Assembly (NCBI GenBank): GCA_022484565.1
Contig: JAKVKZ010000015.1
Coordinates: 1 to 52,224 of the forward strand
Source: Muribaculaceae bacterium
Lineage (GTDB): Bacteria > Bacteroidota > Bacteroidia > Bacteroidales > Muribaculaceae
Direction: 5' to 3'
DNA length: 52,224 nt
Shown here one piece after another: positions 42,063 to 51,679 of the stretch. Positions within the stretch are counted from its first letter, which is position 1. Each line of letters starts with the position of its first letter. Position numbers and translations under genes: made by a program. The notes under the pieces were generated by a model. It ran no database searches, was not told where the DNA came from, and was given only the letters and a program-made list of their open reading frames with translations.

Positions 42063-44987
42063 TTATTTCACTGCTACTTTCTTCGTAGTTGTTCCGGCCT
42101 TGACAATGTAAACTCCAGCTGGAACGTACACTGTGTTGTCTCCGTTCACACTTGCTACCATGCGGCCGGTAATGTCGTAGATTACGCTGTTGGTTGCGCC
42201 TGATATTGTTATCATGCCTTCTCCACCAACGATTGAGGCATTCGCCACTGTCACACCTTCCACGCCTGTTGGAACGTCTGTTCCAGAAACGAAAGTCACA
42301 ACTTTCTCATTTGTTTGGTCAATGATTGTTGCGCCAAGATCGTAGGAAATCACATCAGTTGTGTATGTGCCCAGAAGTGCGTCACCCTTTATTGCAGGTG
42401 TTGACACTGCCTTCACCTTTGCATTTTCCAAATCAAGTGCTGGTGCTGCTGAGGCTGTAAGGGTTAAAGTCCTGTCACCATTGGCATCGGCAACGTTCAA
42501 GAAATTTGAAAGTTCGCTCGAAAGAATTGGCAGATTCACCATTGAGTAATGAGGAACTATCAAATAATAATGGCTGCCTGCTTCAGCACTTGTGATAGTG
42601 GCTGATGTGCCACGGTTCTTTACGATTTGGTCAACAAAATTCATCTTGAAAGGACGCATTGTTGCAGCCGTACTGAATTGGTAAAGGTCAGTTGCGCCAT
42701 AGTCTGAATAAGTAGTCGAAACTGCTGTTCCGTCATAGCGTTTCAAGTCATAATATGATGCAGCCGTACTTTTTACATCTCCTCCATCAGTAGCATGAAC
42801 TTCTGCAACGAGGGTACCGCCGTTCACTTTATACAATCTGCCTAAAGTTGTAATGTCAGTGATGTAATTCACTGTTGCAGGATTGCTGTATTCAATTGGA
42901 ATGTTATCCTCACTTGTGAAAGTTGAGCCATCAGATGTCTTAGTATAAGTGCATGTCAGTGTTGCGGTAGTTGCTCCGTACACTCCATATATGTTAAGAG
43001 TAGGATTCGTTCCTTTTGTAGCAGCTATCTCTGCTGCTATGTCATCACCATTGAGTGTACGCATCACTGTTGTGCCATTCTTAATGACTAATGATGTGTA
43101 GCTCATTGTGTAGCCTGTAGGTGTGTTCTCAGCCCATGAAATTGTAGTTGCAGGGAATGTGATGCGATAGTGCTTATCAAGATATGTACTGTTGCGTGTT
43201 CCCTCGCCTCCACCAGCATTGGCTACGAGTTTAAAGCAATTACCGATTACTGCTGCAAGTGGTGTTGAAGATGTTGAAGTAATATACGAAGCTACTGGAG
43301 TGATTTCTGCTGTGGTGGCAGCTGCCGTTTTGAGGACAGGACCATCAACGCCGTTCAAGTTGCAGTCAATGTATTTGCACACCACTGAATAAGTGTATGT
43401 TGTTCCGGCCACTGCTGTATTATCAGTAGCTGTCAAAGCTCCGTTGGAAACTGTTACGTTTGCGTTGTCAAGTGTAACAGTGTTTGTGCCGTCACTGCGT
43501 GTTACGGTATAGCTCTTTACATAACTTGTGAAATTTGCAAGTTCAGTAGGAACTGGTGCTGAAATCTTTATCGAACTTGTGCCTGCAACCAATTCAGCTG
43601 TAGGAACTACAGTAACATTGCTGTTGTTGATAGTGCTGACATAGCCATAAGCTGGGTCATCAGACGTTGAAGTTGTATAGAAATAATACTTATATACAAT
43701 ATTATTTGCGTCTGCTGAATATTGTCCTTGACCAGCTTTTAAATTCAAAGTAATTGATGTGTTTAAAGCGCTACCAGATGTAGCCCCAGAACCCCATTGA
43801 GCAGCCCAATTTCCATATTTAATTAAAAATTGGCTATTAGTTGCTGTAGTATGTCCGCCAGCAGGGGCATAAACATAAAGATTAGCTATTGATGTTGAAT
43901 ACATACTTTGGTCATTTGGTGAATCATCACCAGTGGATGACCAACCATGTACTGAATATGAGGAAGCAACTGCCACTCCATCCGTAACTTCTGCACTAAC
44001 AGTTCCAGTTGCAGTTAATTCAGGGCCGCCTACACATTCTTTATATTTTACAGTTATAATATAACTATATGTTCCGTTCGATAAGCCTGTATTTGTGTAC
44101 TCGGTCATTGCACCGGTTGAAGAATCGTAGCTGACAACAGGTAGTGATGTACCATCACGCTTAATGCTGTATCCCGATATAAGGGCTGGGTTCACGCCAG
44201 TGATTTGTGTTGGGTTGGCATTAAGAGTTACAGTTCCGCCGCTCACTGTTGCAGTCGGAGTAAAACTTATTGTCGATGGTATTGTGCTTGCGCACACACT
44301 GTAATCATTTGTTCCATTCACTTTCAGGAAAAGTTTGTAATAAGTGCCTGCACCAACTTGGAAGTCGTTGGTTGCTGTTGTAGAGCCAGTAACGAAAGAA
44401 TTTGCGCAACTTGTTGCACTTGATGCCTTAATGGTATTTGTGCCGTCGCTCAAAGTGAATTTTTGTCCATCTGTAGCTGCAATTCCACCTAAGTCAAGTG
44501 AATAAAGCCCGCTAACGCTTGTTTCACTTAAAGCGGAAGCGTTTTTGCTTGAAAAAGCATCAGTTGATGTCAAAGAATATGTCACAGCGGTGGCTTCTTC
44601 CTCAATCTTCAATGTCGCTTTGGATTTAGCAGTGGTAATAGTTAAAGTGAATAGATAAGTACTGCCAGAATTAATAGTACCCGACAATGTCATATTATTT
44701 CCAAAATATGATAATTCAGTAGTGCCTCCAACTGCCACTGTACTGCCATTGCCATAATTATAATCTCCATTCCAGTCACTTCCTGCGATTTTAAATCCGG
44801 AAGTTGTATTAAGTGCTGAACCTTGCTTTTCAAGCGTATAAACATTTGAAGTGGAAGTGGTCTGGAACTCCCAATCCGAGGAAGTACCCCAACTGTTGTA
44901 ATCGCCTCGGAGATATATCCCCGAACTTGCTGCCCCCGCGCTGAATAGCGTTAGAAGCATCGCAAAAAGTAAAACTAATTTTTTCAT
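42063..44987 (-). CDS. large secreted protein with N-terminal carbohydrate-binding-like and C-terminal sorting domains
   Basis: 974 residues. Signal peptide about 1-20. The N-terminus (SGIYLRGDYNSWG, DWEFQTT, GFKIAGSDWNGDYNYG, about 20-130) resembles the starch-binding modules of SusE/SusF-type proteins. The middle (130-880) is a string of Thr/Ser/Val-rich beta domains with repeated TYTYSVV- and YVYAPAG-like strands, probably Ig-like units. The last about 75 residues (PTGVEGVTVANASIVGGEGM, YDITGR, VPAGVYIVKAG and KKVAVK) are the sorting-type domain also found at 2768 and 47818. It is likely a surface protein that binds alpha-glucans. It is followed by a terminator. The whole is compositionally Ser/Thr/Ala-rich. 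Substrate unproven. Confidence 0.8.
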   Translation of the reverse strand: MKKLVLLFAMLLTLFSAGAASSGIYLRGDYNSWGTSSDWEFQTTSTSNVYTLEKQGSALNTTSGFKIAGSDWNGDYNYGNGSTVAVGGTTELSYFGNNMTLSGTINSGSTYLFTLTITTAKSKATLKIEEEATAVTYSLTSTDAFSSKNASALSETSVSGLYSLDLGGIAATDGQKFTLSDGTNTIKASSATSCANSFVTGSTTATNDFQVGAGTYYKLFLKVNGTNDYSVCASTIPSTISFTPTATVSGGTVTLNANPTQITGVNPALISGYSIKRDGTSLPVVSYDSSTGAMTEYTNTGLSNGTYSYIITVKYKECVGGPELTATGTVSAEVTDGVAVASSYSVHGWSSTGDDSPNDQSMYSTSIANLYVYAPAGGHTTATNSQFLIKYGNWAAQWGSGATSGSALNTSITLNLKAGQGQYSADANNIVYKYYFYTTSTSDDPAYGYVSTINNSNVTVVPTAELVAGTSSIKISAPVPTELANFTSYVKSYTVTRSDGTNTVTLDNANVTVSNGALTATDNTAVAGTTYTYSVVCKYIDCNLNGVDGPVLKTAAATTAEITPVASYITSTSSTPLAAVIGNCFKLVANAGGGEGTRNSTYLDKHYRITFPATTISWAENTPTGYTMSYTSLVIKNGTTVMRTLNGDDIAAEIAATKGTNPTLNIYGVYGATTATLTCTYTKTSDGSTFTSEDNIPIEYSNPATVNYITDITTLGRLYKVNGGTLVAEVHATDGGDVKSTAASYYDLKRYDGTAVSTTYSDYGATDLYQFSTAATMRPFKMNFVDQIVKNRGTSATITSAEAGSHYYLIVPHYSMVNLPILSSELSNFLNVADANGDRTLTLTASAAPALDLENAKVKAVSTPAIKGDALLGTYTTDVISYDLGATIIDQTNEKVVTFVSGTDVPTGVEGVTVANASIVGGEGMITISGATNSVIYDITGRMVASVNGDNTVYVPAGVYIVKAGTTTKKVAVK

Positions 44988-45569
44988 TTGTTTTGAATTT
45001 ATTTGTTGATAATGTAATCTCTAAGTTTCTATGGTTCACCTATTTATTCGTGCACGCGCAAAAGTTTGCACACATTTCCATTGCGCAATCCTTCTTTCCG
45101 CTTTGTTGACTTTATTTCCAATTTTCAGTTAGTGTTGCAGCTCGTTTAGTAGTCAGTGAATCATATAGTTATGCCCGTTTTATTTAATTTCAGGCTTAGT
45201 CTTGTCACAAAAAAATTGCCGAATTGTATTTTGGTATCCTTTTTTACGACGCTGCAAAGTAATATCGCCTTTTTAGAGGCTTTCTTTGCGATTTTTGGAT
45301 AATTGTTGGATTTTCAGCCGAATCGCGCAATTTATGTTTTTTTAATTTTTGGCTTACGCTTTCTTGAGCAAAGTGCAATATCAAAGATTTTCCTTTCAAT
45401 TTTGGAGATTATTTGGATAAATTTAGGCTCAAATGTTATTTTAATTTTATTTCAATGGAATATCTCTGAATTTCAGTTTTTTTTGTTTTGTAAAATGATT
45501 TTATTCAAAAATTATTATATACTTTCGCAAATGATGAAACGGCTATACTATTTTTATTGAGAACAACCT
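44988..45569. other. 582-bp intergenic region between divergent genes
   Basis: This stretch separates the 974-residue secreted protein gene (leftward) from the response regulator (rightward). TTACTTTG on the minus strand (about 45252-45259) is one base off the -7 consensus and could start a long leader for the leftward gene; TACTTTCG near 45520 is one base off for the rightward gene. The sequence is AT-rich. The ORF open over 45303-45560 has phenylalanine/isoleucine-rich AT-driven content and no ribosome-binding site, so it is not called. Confidence 0.4.
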
Positions 45570-46241
45570 ATGTTGATATTAATTATTGAGAATGATGTGA
45601 AATTATCGGATAGAATCTGTGAATTTCTCACTCAACACAATTACACATGCGATAAGGCCATCAACTACGATGATGCCGTCCAAAAACTGTGCACCTACTC
45701 TTACGACTGCATCCTCATCGACCTGAACATTCAGGGCAACGACGGTCTGAACCTCATTCGTATCGCCAAAGCCAACAATATTAATGCTGGACTTATCGCC
45801 ATTTCCACCAACAATTCCATCGACGACAAAGTCGATGCCATGAAGCTCGGCGCCGATGATTTCCTGTCAAAGCCTTTAAATTTCCAGGAACTCAACATCC
45901 GCATCTATGCCCTGCTCCGCCTCAAGCATTTCGATGGAAGCAACGTCATTATCGAAGGCGACATAAAAGTCAATCTGCTCAGCAAGCAAGTCACAGTCGG
46001 CAGCGATGACATCTACCTCACCAAATCCGAATATCGCATACTCCTTTTCCTCCTCCGCAACAAAGGTAATGTCGTCTCCAAAATCTCCCTTGCCGAAAAT
46101 CTCTCAGGTGAGCGTGCCGACATGATGAACGACTACAAATTCGTCTATTATCACATCAAGAATTTGCGTGCCAAATTATTCAAAAGTGGTCGCAAGGACC
46201 TAATCCGCACCATCTATGGTTTCGGTTACAAGTGGGGCTAA
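45570..46241 (+). CDS. orphan OmpR-family response regulator
   Basis: 223 residues. Receiver domain (1-115) with acidic residues E7 and D9, phosphorylation site D51 in LIDLNIQG, Thr80 and Lys101 in SKPLNF. The DNA-binding winged helix (about 128-222) has YLTKSEYRILLFLLRNKGNVVSK, then YHIKNLRAKLF and IRTIYGFGYKW (recognition helix and wing). No histidine kinase lies beside it in the window, so the partner is elsewhere. The gene stands between two secreted glucan-associated genes, which makes them candidate targets; this is inference. E7-N8-D9 replaces the more usual D-D pair but is acceptable. Confidence 0.9.
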   Translation: MLILIIENDVKLSDRICEFLTQHNYTCDKAINYDDAVQKLCTYSYDCILIDLNIQGNDGLNLIRIAKANNINAGLIAISTNNSIDDKVDAMKLGADDFLSKPLNFQELNIRIYALLRLKHFDGSNVIIEGDIKVNLLSKQVTVGSDDIYLTKSEYRILLFLLRNKGNVVSKISLAENLSGERADMMNDYKFVYYHIKNLRAKLFKSGRKDLIRTIYGFGYKWG

Positions 46242-46356
46242 TCCCATCATCTCCCGCACCCGGGTCCCATCCCCCAGTCGCATGTCGCAGTAAAATCTTA
46301 TCACAATAACTCATCTCCCCCTTTACACTCCATCACATCCTTTCAGCATTAACCAA

Positions 46357-46384
46357 CCTGTACAGATAAAAAAAGATGTACAGG
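46357..46384. promoter_or_regulatory. inverted repeat upstream of the esterase gene
   Basis: CCTGTACA (46357-46364) and TGTACAGG (46377-46384) form perfect 8-bp arms around a 12-bp A-rich spacer, 58 bp before the esterase ATG. It looks like a dimer operator, though a hairpin is possible. Confidence 0.4.
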
Positions 46385-46442
46385 AATAGCACCGTTATGT
46401 TGAAAATGTATTACTTTTACATCATCATAATAATAAAAGGAC

Positions 46443-47627
46443 ATGAAAAAATTTATTCTTCTCCTCCTTTGCTTCATGGCATTCATTGGCATAAATGCAC
46501 AGGACAACACATTGTATCCCACAGCTTCCGACACAACCCTCATGATGAAGTCGAAATATTTCAACTTCGAAAGGAAGGTCTTCATCCGTATTCCTGCAGG
46601 TTATCAGTTTTATGATGCACAGAATTTTGATGTGATCTACGTCTTCGACACTCAGGACAAGCCCTACTTCGACATGGTAAATGGTCTTCCCCCGTTCACC
46701 AACATGAACTATGCCTGCCGATTCATCGTAGTGGGCATCTGCTCTCCTGCATCGTTCAAGTATTCGCGGCAAAATGATTTCCTGCCTGTACCGAAAACGG
46801 TGGCAAGAGACAAGTTCTATGGCGGGCGCAACGGCCATGCCGACAGTTTGTGCATGTTCATCCAAAAAGAACTGATGCCTTATGTCAACTCACATTACCG
46901 CACCACTGGCCACACTCTGGCTGTCGGCCATTCGCTCGGCGCTTCGTTTATTCTGGAGGCTATGGTGAACCACGAGCTTTTCAATGATTACATCGCCGTT
47001 TCTCCAAATCTCACCTACGACAGCGACCGCGTGGCTGAGGAATTGATGAAATATGACTATTCAAAGGTCACGGATAGCCGATTCCTGTTCATCTCGAATT
47101 CGACGGAAGAAAAGTCCCAAGGATGGGAGAATTGGAAACCCGCCCGCGAAAAGCTCTATAAATTCTATCAGGACCATGCGCTGCCCGCAAATTACACTTA
47201 TAAGCAGAAGTCATATCCCGACTACGACCACATGTCGTGTTTCCCCTCAGCCCTGCGCGATGGCATGACATCTTATTTCAGCTTTCGTGATTCCTCCGAT
47301 AATGTGCTGAGCAAAAACACATATAATGTGCATATTGAAGTCACCACGCCTAACGCAGCAGATGAAGTTTACATCACCGGCAATCAAAAAGCATTGGGCG
47401 ACTGGGACCCGGGCAAAATAAAAATGAAGCACGTTTCGGGCACCGTCCGTTCCATTGATGTACAACTGCACTACCCTGCTCTGCTGAAGTTAACACGCGG
47501 CAGTTGGGCGACCGAAGGGTTCACCAGCAACGCTTTAAGCGGCTGCAACCTGCGCATTGAATCGCCTGCCCGTCATGAATATAAGTTTGTCATCGATAGT
47601 TGGTCCGACGGATCAAGCAATAAGTAG
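46443..47627 (+). CDS. secreted esterase-family alpha/beta hydrolase with C-terminal CBM20-like module
   Basis: 394 residues with a signal peptide (1 to about 19, ending NAQ). The hydrolase domain (about 25-280) is of the putative-esterase type: nucleophile Ser164 in GHSLG (162-166) and an Asp-His pair D262-H263 in YDHMS near the expected catalytic His. The C-terminal region (about 290-390) starts VHIEVTTPNAADEVYITGNQ, then ALGDWDPGKIKM, the look of a CBM20 starch-binding module. Such a fusion suggests an enzyme acting on acylated alpha-glucan or on a substrate near starch granules, in the periplasm or outside. The inverted repeat upstream may control it. The specific ester is unknown. Confidence 0.82.
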   Translation: MKKFILLLLCFMAFIGINAQDNTLYPTASDTTLMMKSKYFNFERKVFIRIPAGYQFYDAQNFDVIYVFDTQDKPYFDMVNGLPPFTNMNYACRFIVVGICSPASFKYSRQNDFLPVPKTVARDKFYGGRNGHADSLCMFIQKELMPYVNSHYRTTGHTLAVGHSLGASFILEAMVNHELFNDYIAVSPNLTYDSDRVAEELMKYDYSKVTDSRFLFISNSTEEKSQGWENWKPAREKLYKFYQDHALPANYTYKQKSYPDYDHMSCFPSALRDGMTSYFSFRDSSDNVLSKNTYNVHIEVTTPNAADEVYITGNQKALGDWDPGKIKMKHVSGTVRSIDVQLHYPALLKLTRGSWATEGFTSNALSGCNLRIESPARHEYKFVIDSWSDGSSNK

Positions 47628-47653
47628 CACACAATTCATTAAATATCACCAAA

Positions 47654-47686
47654 GTGAGGGCGCATACATGTTGTATGCGCCCTCAC
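47654..47686 (+). terminator. perfect 15-bp hairpin after the esterase gene
   Basis: GTGAGGGCGCATACA and TGTATGCGCCCTCAC pair perfectly around a TGT loop, 27 bp after the stop codon. There is no T-run after it, so termination efficiency is unclear, but it is the only strong structure here. Confidence 0.65.
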
Positions 47687-47750
47687 TCATCATAGGCGAT
47701 TCCCAAATTAGGAATAATCCACCTCATCAAAATTGCCCAATAATTGCCAT

Positions 47751-47785
47751 AAAAAAATGCGCATGGCAATCACTGCCCTGCGCAT
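47751..47785 (-). terminator. terminator of the 521-residue secreted protein, copy of the 41990 one
   Basis: The hairpin at 47757-47785 with its T7 (minus strand) is the same as at 41990-42024. Downstream on the forward strand both copies continue with TATCAACTAAAACTTTATAT. Confidence 0.85.
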
Positions 47786-47817
47786 CCATTATCAACTAAA
47801 ACTTTATATAATGATTC

Positions 47818-49383
47818 TTATTTCACTGCTACTTTCTTCGTAATTGTTCCGGCCTTCACAATGTAAACTCCGGCTGGAACATTCACCGTGTTGTCACCGT
47901 TCACACTTGCAACAGTGCGCCCGGTAATGTCGTAGATAACGCCATTCGTTGCGCCTGATATCGTTATCATTCCTTCACCGCCAACGATAGAAACATTCGC
48001 CACTGCAACGCCTTCCACGCCAGTTGTAACTTGTTCAGAATTAGCAAAGTCCACTGATGAATAATTAAGATTGCTGTTGTCATTGGAAACGTCAGTAACA
48101 GCCACATCAATAGCCGTATTATATAAATATGAACCAGTCACTGCCTTAATCTTTGCTGAACCTATTTTCTCAAGATTTAAAGCTGGCGCAGATGATGTGC
48201 CAAGAGCAAGCACTCCCTCATTGCCCGAAATTGATGAGAAATTGGCATTCATATCGTCGCCATCCTTGAAAGGCACTGTAACCATCAGATAGTGAGGTTT
48301 AGGAATGTAATAAGCTATTACCGATGGAAGCGACTCAACATTCGTAGCATATAAGTCATTGAAACTCGGGTCAAGCTTAAATAATTTGTGCGATTTCATG
48401 ACATCAATATTTGTGATTTCGTATTTATTGCCAGCGGTGATTCCTGTGCTGAAATCTTCTATTGTTGGAGTTCCCGAAAGAGAAGCGGCACGATAAGGAA
48501 CATAGAATGAAGCCTCGTAACCCGATGTAGCATTATCCACAGCCGCTATTGTGGTTACCAATTTCTTTCCTGTTGTAAACCATTTCGATGTTGCCGCTGT
48601 GATATTCACATAATTCACTAATTCCGAGGGCGTTTTGCCGAAATAATCCCAGTCGTCTGATGCTAATGTTTTTGAATAAGTATTACCGTTCCATTCGTAA
48701 GAAATTGTAGGAGCTTCCTGTCCATACACTCCATAAACTTTAAGTGAATTGCTGCTTCCTGTTGCACTTGTTGCAGAAAACTCTTTAGAGCCTATTGTCG
48801 TGGAAATAGCAGTAATTGAACCTATTGGCAGTTTGGCCTGATTCCATGTGATATTTGTTCCGGGGAAGGTCAGGCGATAGCGGTATCTATATCCTGCTGC
48901 TTCTGTCCCGACTATATATGTCCCGACTATAGGATTTACAGCCGTGGAATTCAAATTATTGATGAAATTATCAGGAGTCAGCACTCTTACAACGGAATTT
49001 GTTGAAAAGTACAATTTCGAATTACTCCCATCGACGTATAATGTAATGCCATAGAAAGTACCGGAATAGTTTACTGATGCACTCATATAAGGGTCTATGC
49101 CGAATCCTAAGGTACTTGGAGTCCAACTATTTGCTGAAGCATTAATGGCGCCATATCGATTATCGTTTTTAATAATCTTATAATTAGTTCCAGAAGTAAC
49201 ACTGAAGCCTCTAGGAACATCAATGTAATAGAAACTTGTATTTCCGGCATATGACGTGAATGTCGCATCTGTTATTCCGGCATTACTAAGCGTTGTTGCT
49301 AAATCACCGCCTACTTTATAAGTATCGGCTTCAGCATTTATAAACATGCTGACAATTGCAATAAGTAAAAAAATCTTTCTCAT
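47818..49383 (-). CDS. secreted protein with sorting-type C-terminal domain
   Basis: 521 residues. A signal peptide (1-19) precedes a beta-rich body (about 20-440) containing FTSYAGNTSFYYIDVPRG-like strands and GISIDPYMSAS-like turns; no known domain was recognised. The final about 75 residues (TGVEGVAVANVSIVGGEGM, YDITGR, VPAGVYIVKAG, KKVAVK) closely match the tail of the 42063 protein, with matching DNA and a shared terminator, so the two tails were recently duplicated. It lies 94 bp downstream of the GH13 amylase on the same strand and may be co-expressed. Surface location is likely; a glucan-binding role is only inferred from the neighbours. Confidence 0.78.
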   Translation of the reverse strand: MRKIFLLIAIVSMFINAEADTYKVGGDLATTLSNAGITDATFTSYAGNTSFYYIDVPRGFSVTSGTNYKIIKNDNRYGAINASANSWTPSTLGFGIDPYMSASVNYSGTFYGITLYVDGSNSKLYFSTNSVVRVLTPDNFINNLNSTAVNPIVGTYIVGTEAAGYRYRYRLTFPGTNITWNQAKLPIGSITAISTTIGSKEFSATSATGSSNSLKVYGVYGQEAPTISYEWNGNTYSKTLASDDWDYFGKTPSELVNYVNITAATSKWFTTGKKLVTTIAAVDNATSGYEASFYVPYRAASLSGTPTIEDFSTGITAGNKYEITNIDVMKSHKLFKLDPSFNDLYATNVESLPSVIAYYIPKPHYLMVTVPFKDGDDMNANFSSISGNEGVLALGTSSAPALNLEKIGSAKIKAVTGSYLYNTAIDVAVTDVSNDNSNLNYSSVDFANSEQVTTGVEGVAVANVSIVGGEGMITISGATNGVIYDITGRTVASVNGDNTVNVPAGVYIVKAGTITKKVAVK

Positions 49384-49426
49384 TTTATTTGTTTAGTTAA
49401 TTAAAATTTATTCATCTCTTTCAGCT

Positions 49427-49455
49427 AGGGTGCCCCACAATCTTGGGGACACCCT
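49427..49455 (-). terminator. hairpin between amylase and the 521-residue gene
   Basis: AGGGTG-C-CCCCA pairs with TGGGG-A-CACCCT around CAATCT. There is no T-run on the minus strand, so it may weaken rather than stop transcription into the next gene. Confidence 0.5.
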
Positions 49456-49477
49456 CGTCCATTTAAATTTAGTGTAC

Positions 49478-51679
49478 CTATAGTATTACTTTTTTATGTT
49501 CAATTATATATAAGCCATGCGAGAGTGAACTAATTGAGTTCATTCCTTGATGAACCTGATAATAATAGGTGCGTCCGTCAAGCCCAAGCACGCTCATGCG
49601 ACATGCTTTCGGTGAATTCACATAGAGTGTGCCATCGTGGGCAAACGCCTTGATTTCACTGTTTACCGATTCCGAATTTAATGCGTCTATGCTTGTGTTT
49701 CCTGAATGGTCATATCCATTCACGTTATAGTATCCATTATTGTATAGCACAAAGCCTGGGTCACCCGCTGTCTGATTTGTACCATCATTGAAAATAATAT
49801 AACCGCTGTTTATGTTCAAGTCGAATGTAAGCGAATAAGTGCCGTCGATGTTTTCTTTCATTGCTGTCCCTGGCCATGTGTTCAATTCCACCAAATTGCC
49901 TGTTTCCGACGAGTACACATAGGCATTAATCTGTACACTCCAGTCGCTCGGTTTTGTGAAAGTCACAGTCCATGATTTTGAAGTCGGATTTGTCGGATTG
50001 CTCCCTCCGCTTTCAACTATCGTTTTCTGCAAACCTTCAATAGTATAGTATCCTCCGTTCACCCATGTCAAATCTTTTGTCTGATTGGTCCCGTCGTTGA
50101 ATATCAGTCCGCCTGACACCTTTTCACTGCCTGCATAAGTCCACTTGTACACCCCCCCGCCGATGCTCGTCGCCGATGTTCCGGGCCATTTGCCAGTGTA
50201 TTCTGTCACTGTTGAAGTTTCGCCATTCCATGCGTATGCATTTACCGTTGATGACCATGAAGATGGACGTTCAAAGAACACTGCCTGTTCGCCTTTGTTC
50301 AGCACAAGCTTGCTTTCGTCAACGCCTGACCCTTCTTGAGTTCCTGATGTCCCTGAATATCCTGCATACACCACTGCAATACCCGTCGAACCGATTGTTC
50401 CAGAAATGGATGATGAAGTCACCGTGAATGTATTTCCTGTTATCTCATCTGTATATGTTCCTTCTGCCACTGTCGATTGCTTATTCTCAACTGTCACGTT
50501 CCCATCTCCCGAATATCTCACCAGCACACATCCCTTTTCTCTAAGCACACATGCCGTTCCGTTGTCGATGTTGAAATATTCTTTTTGGCCCACCATCGCA
50601 TTGTGGAAATGGTTCACGGCTGCAACTTCTTTATCTTTCCAGTCTGAGCTGCCTTCAGCACCTACCACTGCACCGCCGCTTGGCCGTGAAAAATACAGTG
50701 CTGTATAACCAGCACGGCTACCCACCATGGCCCATGCCTTGTTTATGTTGTACACTGAATATCCGCTCGTCGAGTTGTTGCAGTATGTATCGTGGCTTTC
50801 AGCCCACAGCACAAGCCTACTGTCGGAACATCCCTTCAATGTCAGATTTCCATAGCCGAAATTCAGGTTGCCTGCATTCATGCAGCCTGCTATACTGTTG
50901 CCGTATGTATTGTCCGTTATGCTCATTATGTCGCAGTAGCGTCTTGCAAGTGTTCCGTCGTCGCGTGAGCAAGGCGCATCAAGCACCTCTCCATAATTGA
51001 ACATGCTGTTGTCCAGCACTGATGGCCAGAAATTTGAGCTTGCATTGTCCCAATCATCTTGCAGTCCTATATGCTTTGCCGCATCCCATCTGATACCGTC
51101 AACCCCACACGACTTTAACGCATACACATAATCTCTTACCTTTTCCTGTACGTATGGATTCTCTGTATTTAAATCGGGAAGCCCCGCAATTTTTCCTCTT
51201 GTTATTGAATACCGGTTACCGTAATCAATGTCATTAGGCCCTGAATGCCAGCAATCATCGTTATGAAATTCATTGTCTATTCCATCATAATAGCCGGCTG
51301 CACCGCTCGACCCGCCTGCCAAATGGTTTGCCACTACATCCACTATCACCTTTATTCCATATTTGTCGGCTTCACTGCACAGTGACCTCAAGTCCTCTTC
51401 CGAACCAAGTTTGTTTCCTATCCTGAATCCGTATGGATCATAAATCCAAAACCATTCTGAACCGTTCCCGTACACCTGAAGTGGTGATGTCTGTACTGAT
51501 GTGAATCCTGCTGATGCAATGTCCGAAAGGCGATTCTTTATCTGGCCTAACGTCCAGTTGAAGCAATGCAGTGTTACACCATCTTGGCAATTGCTCGCCA
51601 AGCCATAATTTCCGTCGGCAAATGAAATGCCGAAACTCATAGTTAAGACCAATAATGAAAGATAAATTCTTCTAATCAT
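49478..51679 (-). CDS. secreted alpha-amylase, GH13, with two CBM26-like modules
   Basis: 733 residues. Signal peptide 1-21. The GH13 barrel (about 30-370) shows all four conserved regions: DVVANHL (114-120), GIRWDAAKH with nucleophile D199, NYGEVLD with acid/base E231, and AESHDTY with D297. A short beta domain (about 370-455) is followed by two CBM26-like starch-binding modules, about 465-550 (NAYAWNG, WPGTS, FNDGTNQT) and about 570-650 (NAYVYSS, WPGTA, FNDGTNQT). The C-terminus has a short sorting-like tail (VLGLDGRTYYYQ, SHGLYIIEHK). The enzyme should hydrolyse starch alpha-1,4 bonds outside the cell. No SusC or SusD lies nearby. It is the first gene of the leftward pair with the 521-residue protein. 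Confidence 0.94.
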   Translation of the reverse strand: MIRRIYLSLLVLTMSFGISFADGNYGLASNCQDGVTLHCFNWTLGQIKNRLSDIASAGFTSVQTSPLQVYGNGSEWFWIYDPYGFRIGNKLGSEEDLRSLCSEADKYGIKVIVDVVANHLAGGSSGAAGYYDGIDNEFHNDDCWHSGPNDIDYGNRYSITRGKIAGLPDLNTENPYVQEKVRDYVYALKSCGVDGIRWDAAKHIGLQDDWDNASSNFWPSVLDNSMFNYGEVLDAPCSRDDGTLARRYCDIMSITDNTYGNSIAGCMNAGNLNFGYGNLTLKGCSDSRLVLWAESHDTYCNNSTSGYSVYNINKAWAMVGSRAGYTALYFSRPSGGAVVGAEGSSDWKDKEVAAVNHFHNAMVGQKEYFNIDNGTACVLREKGCVLVRYSGDGNVTVENKQSTVAEGTYTDEITGNTFTVTSSSISGTIGSTGIAVVYAGYSGTSGTQEGSGVDESKLVLNKGEQAVFFERPSSWSSTVNAYAWNGETSTVTEYTGKWPGTSATSIGGGVYKWTYAGSEKVSGGLIFNDGTNQTKDLTWVNGGYYTIEGLQKTIVESGGSNPTNPTSKSWTVTFTKPSDWSVQINAYVYSSETGNLVELNTWPGTAMKENIDGTYSLTFDLNINSGYIIFNDGTNQTAGDPGFVLYNNGYYNVNGYDHSGNTSIDALNSESVNSEIKAFAHDGTLYVNSPKACRMSVLGLDGRTYYYQVHQGMNSISSLSHGLYIIEHKKVIL

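Noticed and set aside
45303..45560. 85-residue plus-strand ORF before the response regulator
   Set aside because: AT-driven Phe/Ile/Leu composition, no ribosome-binding site or promoter, and no recognisable protein features.
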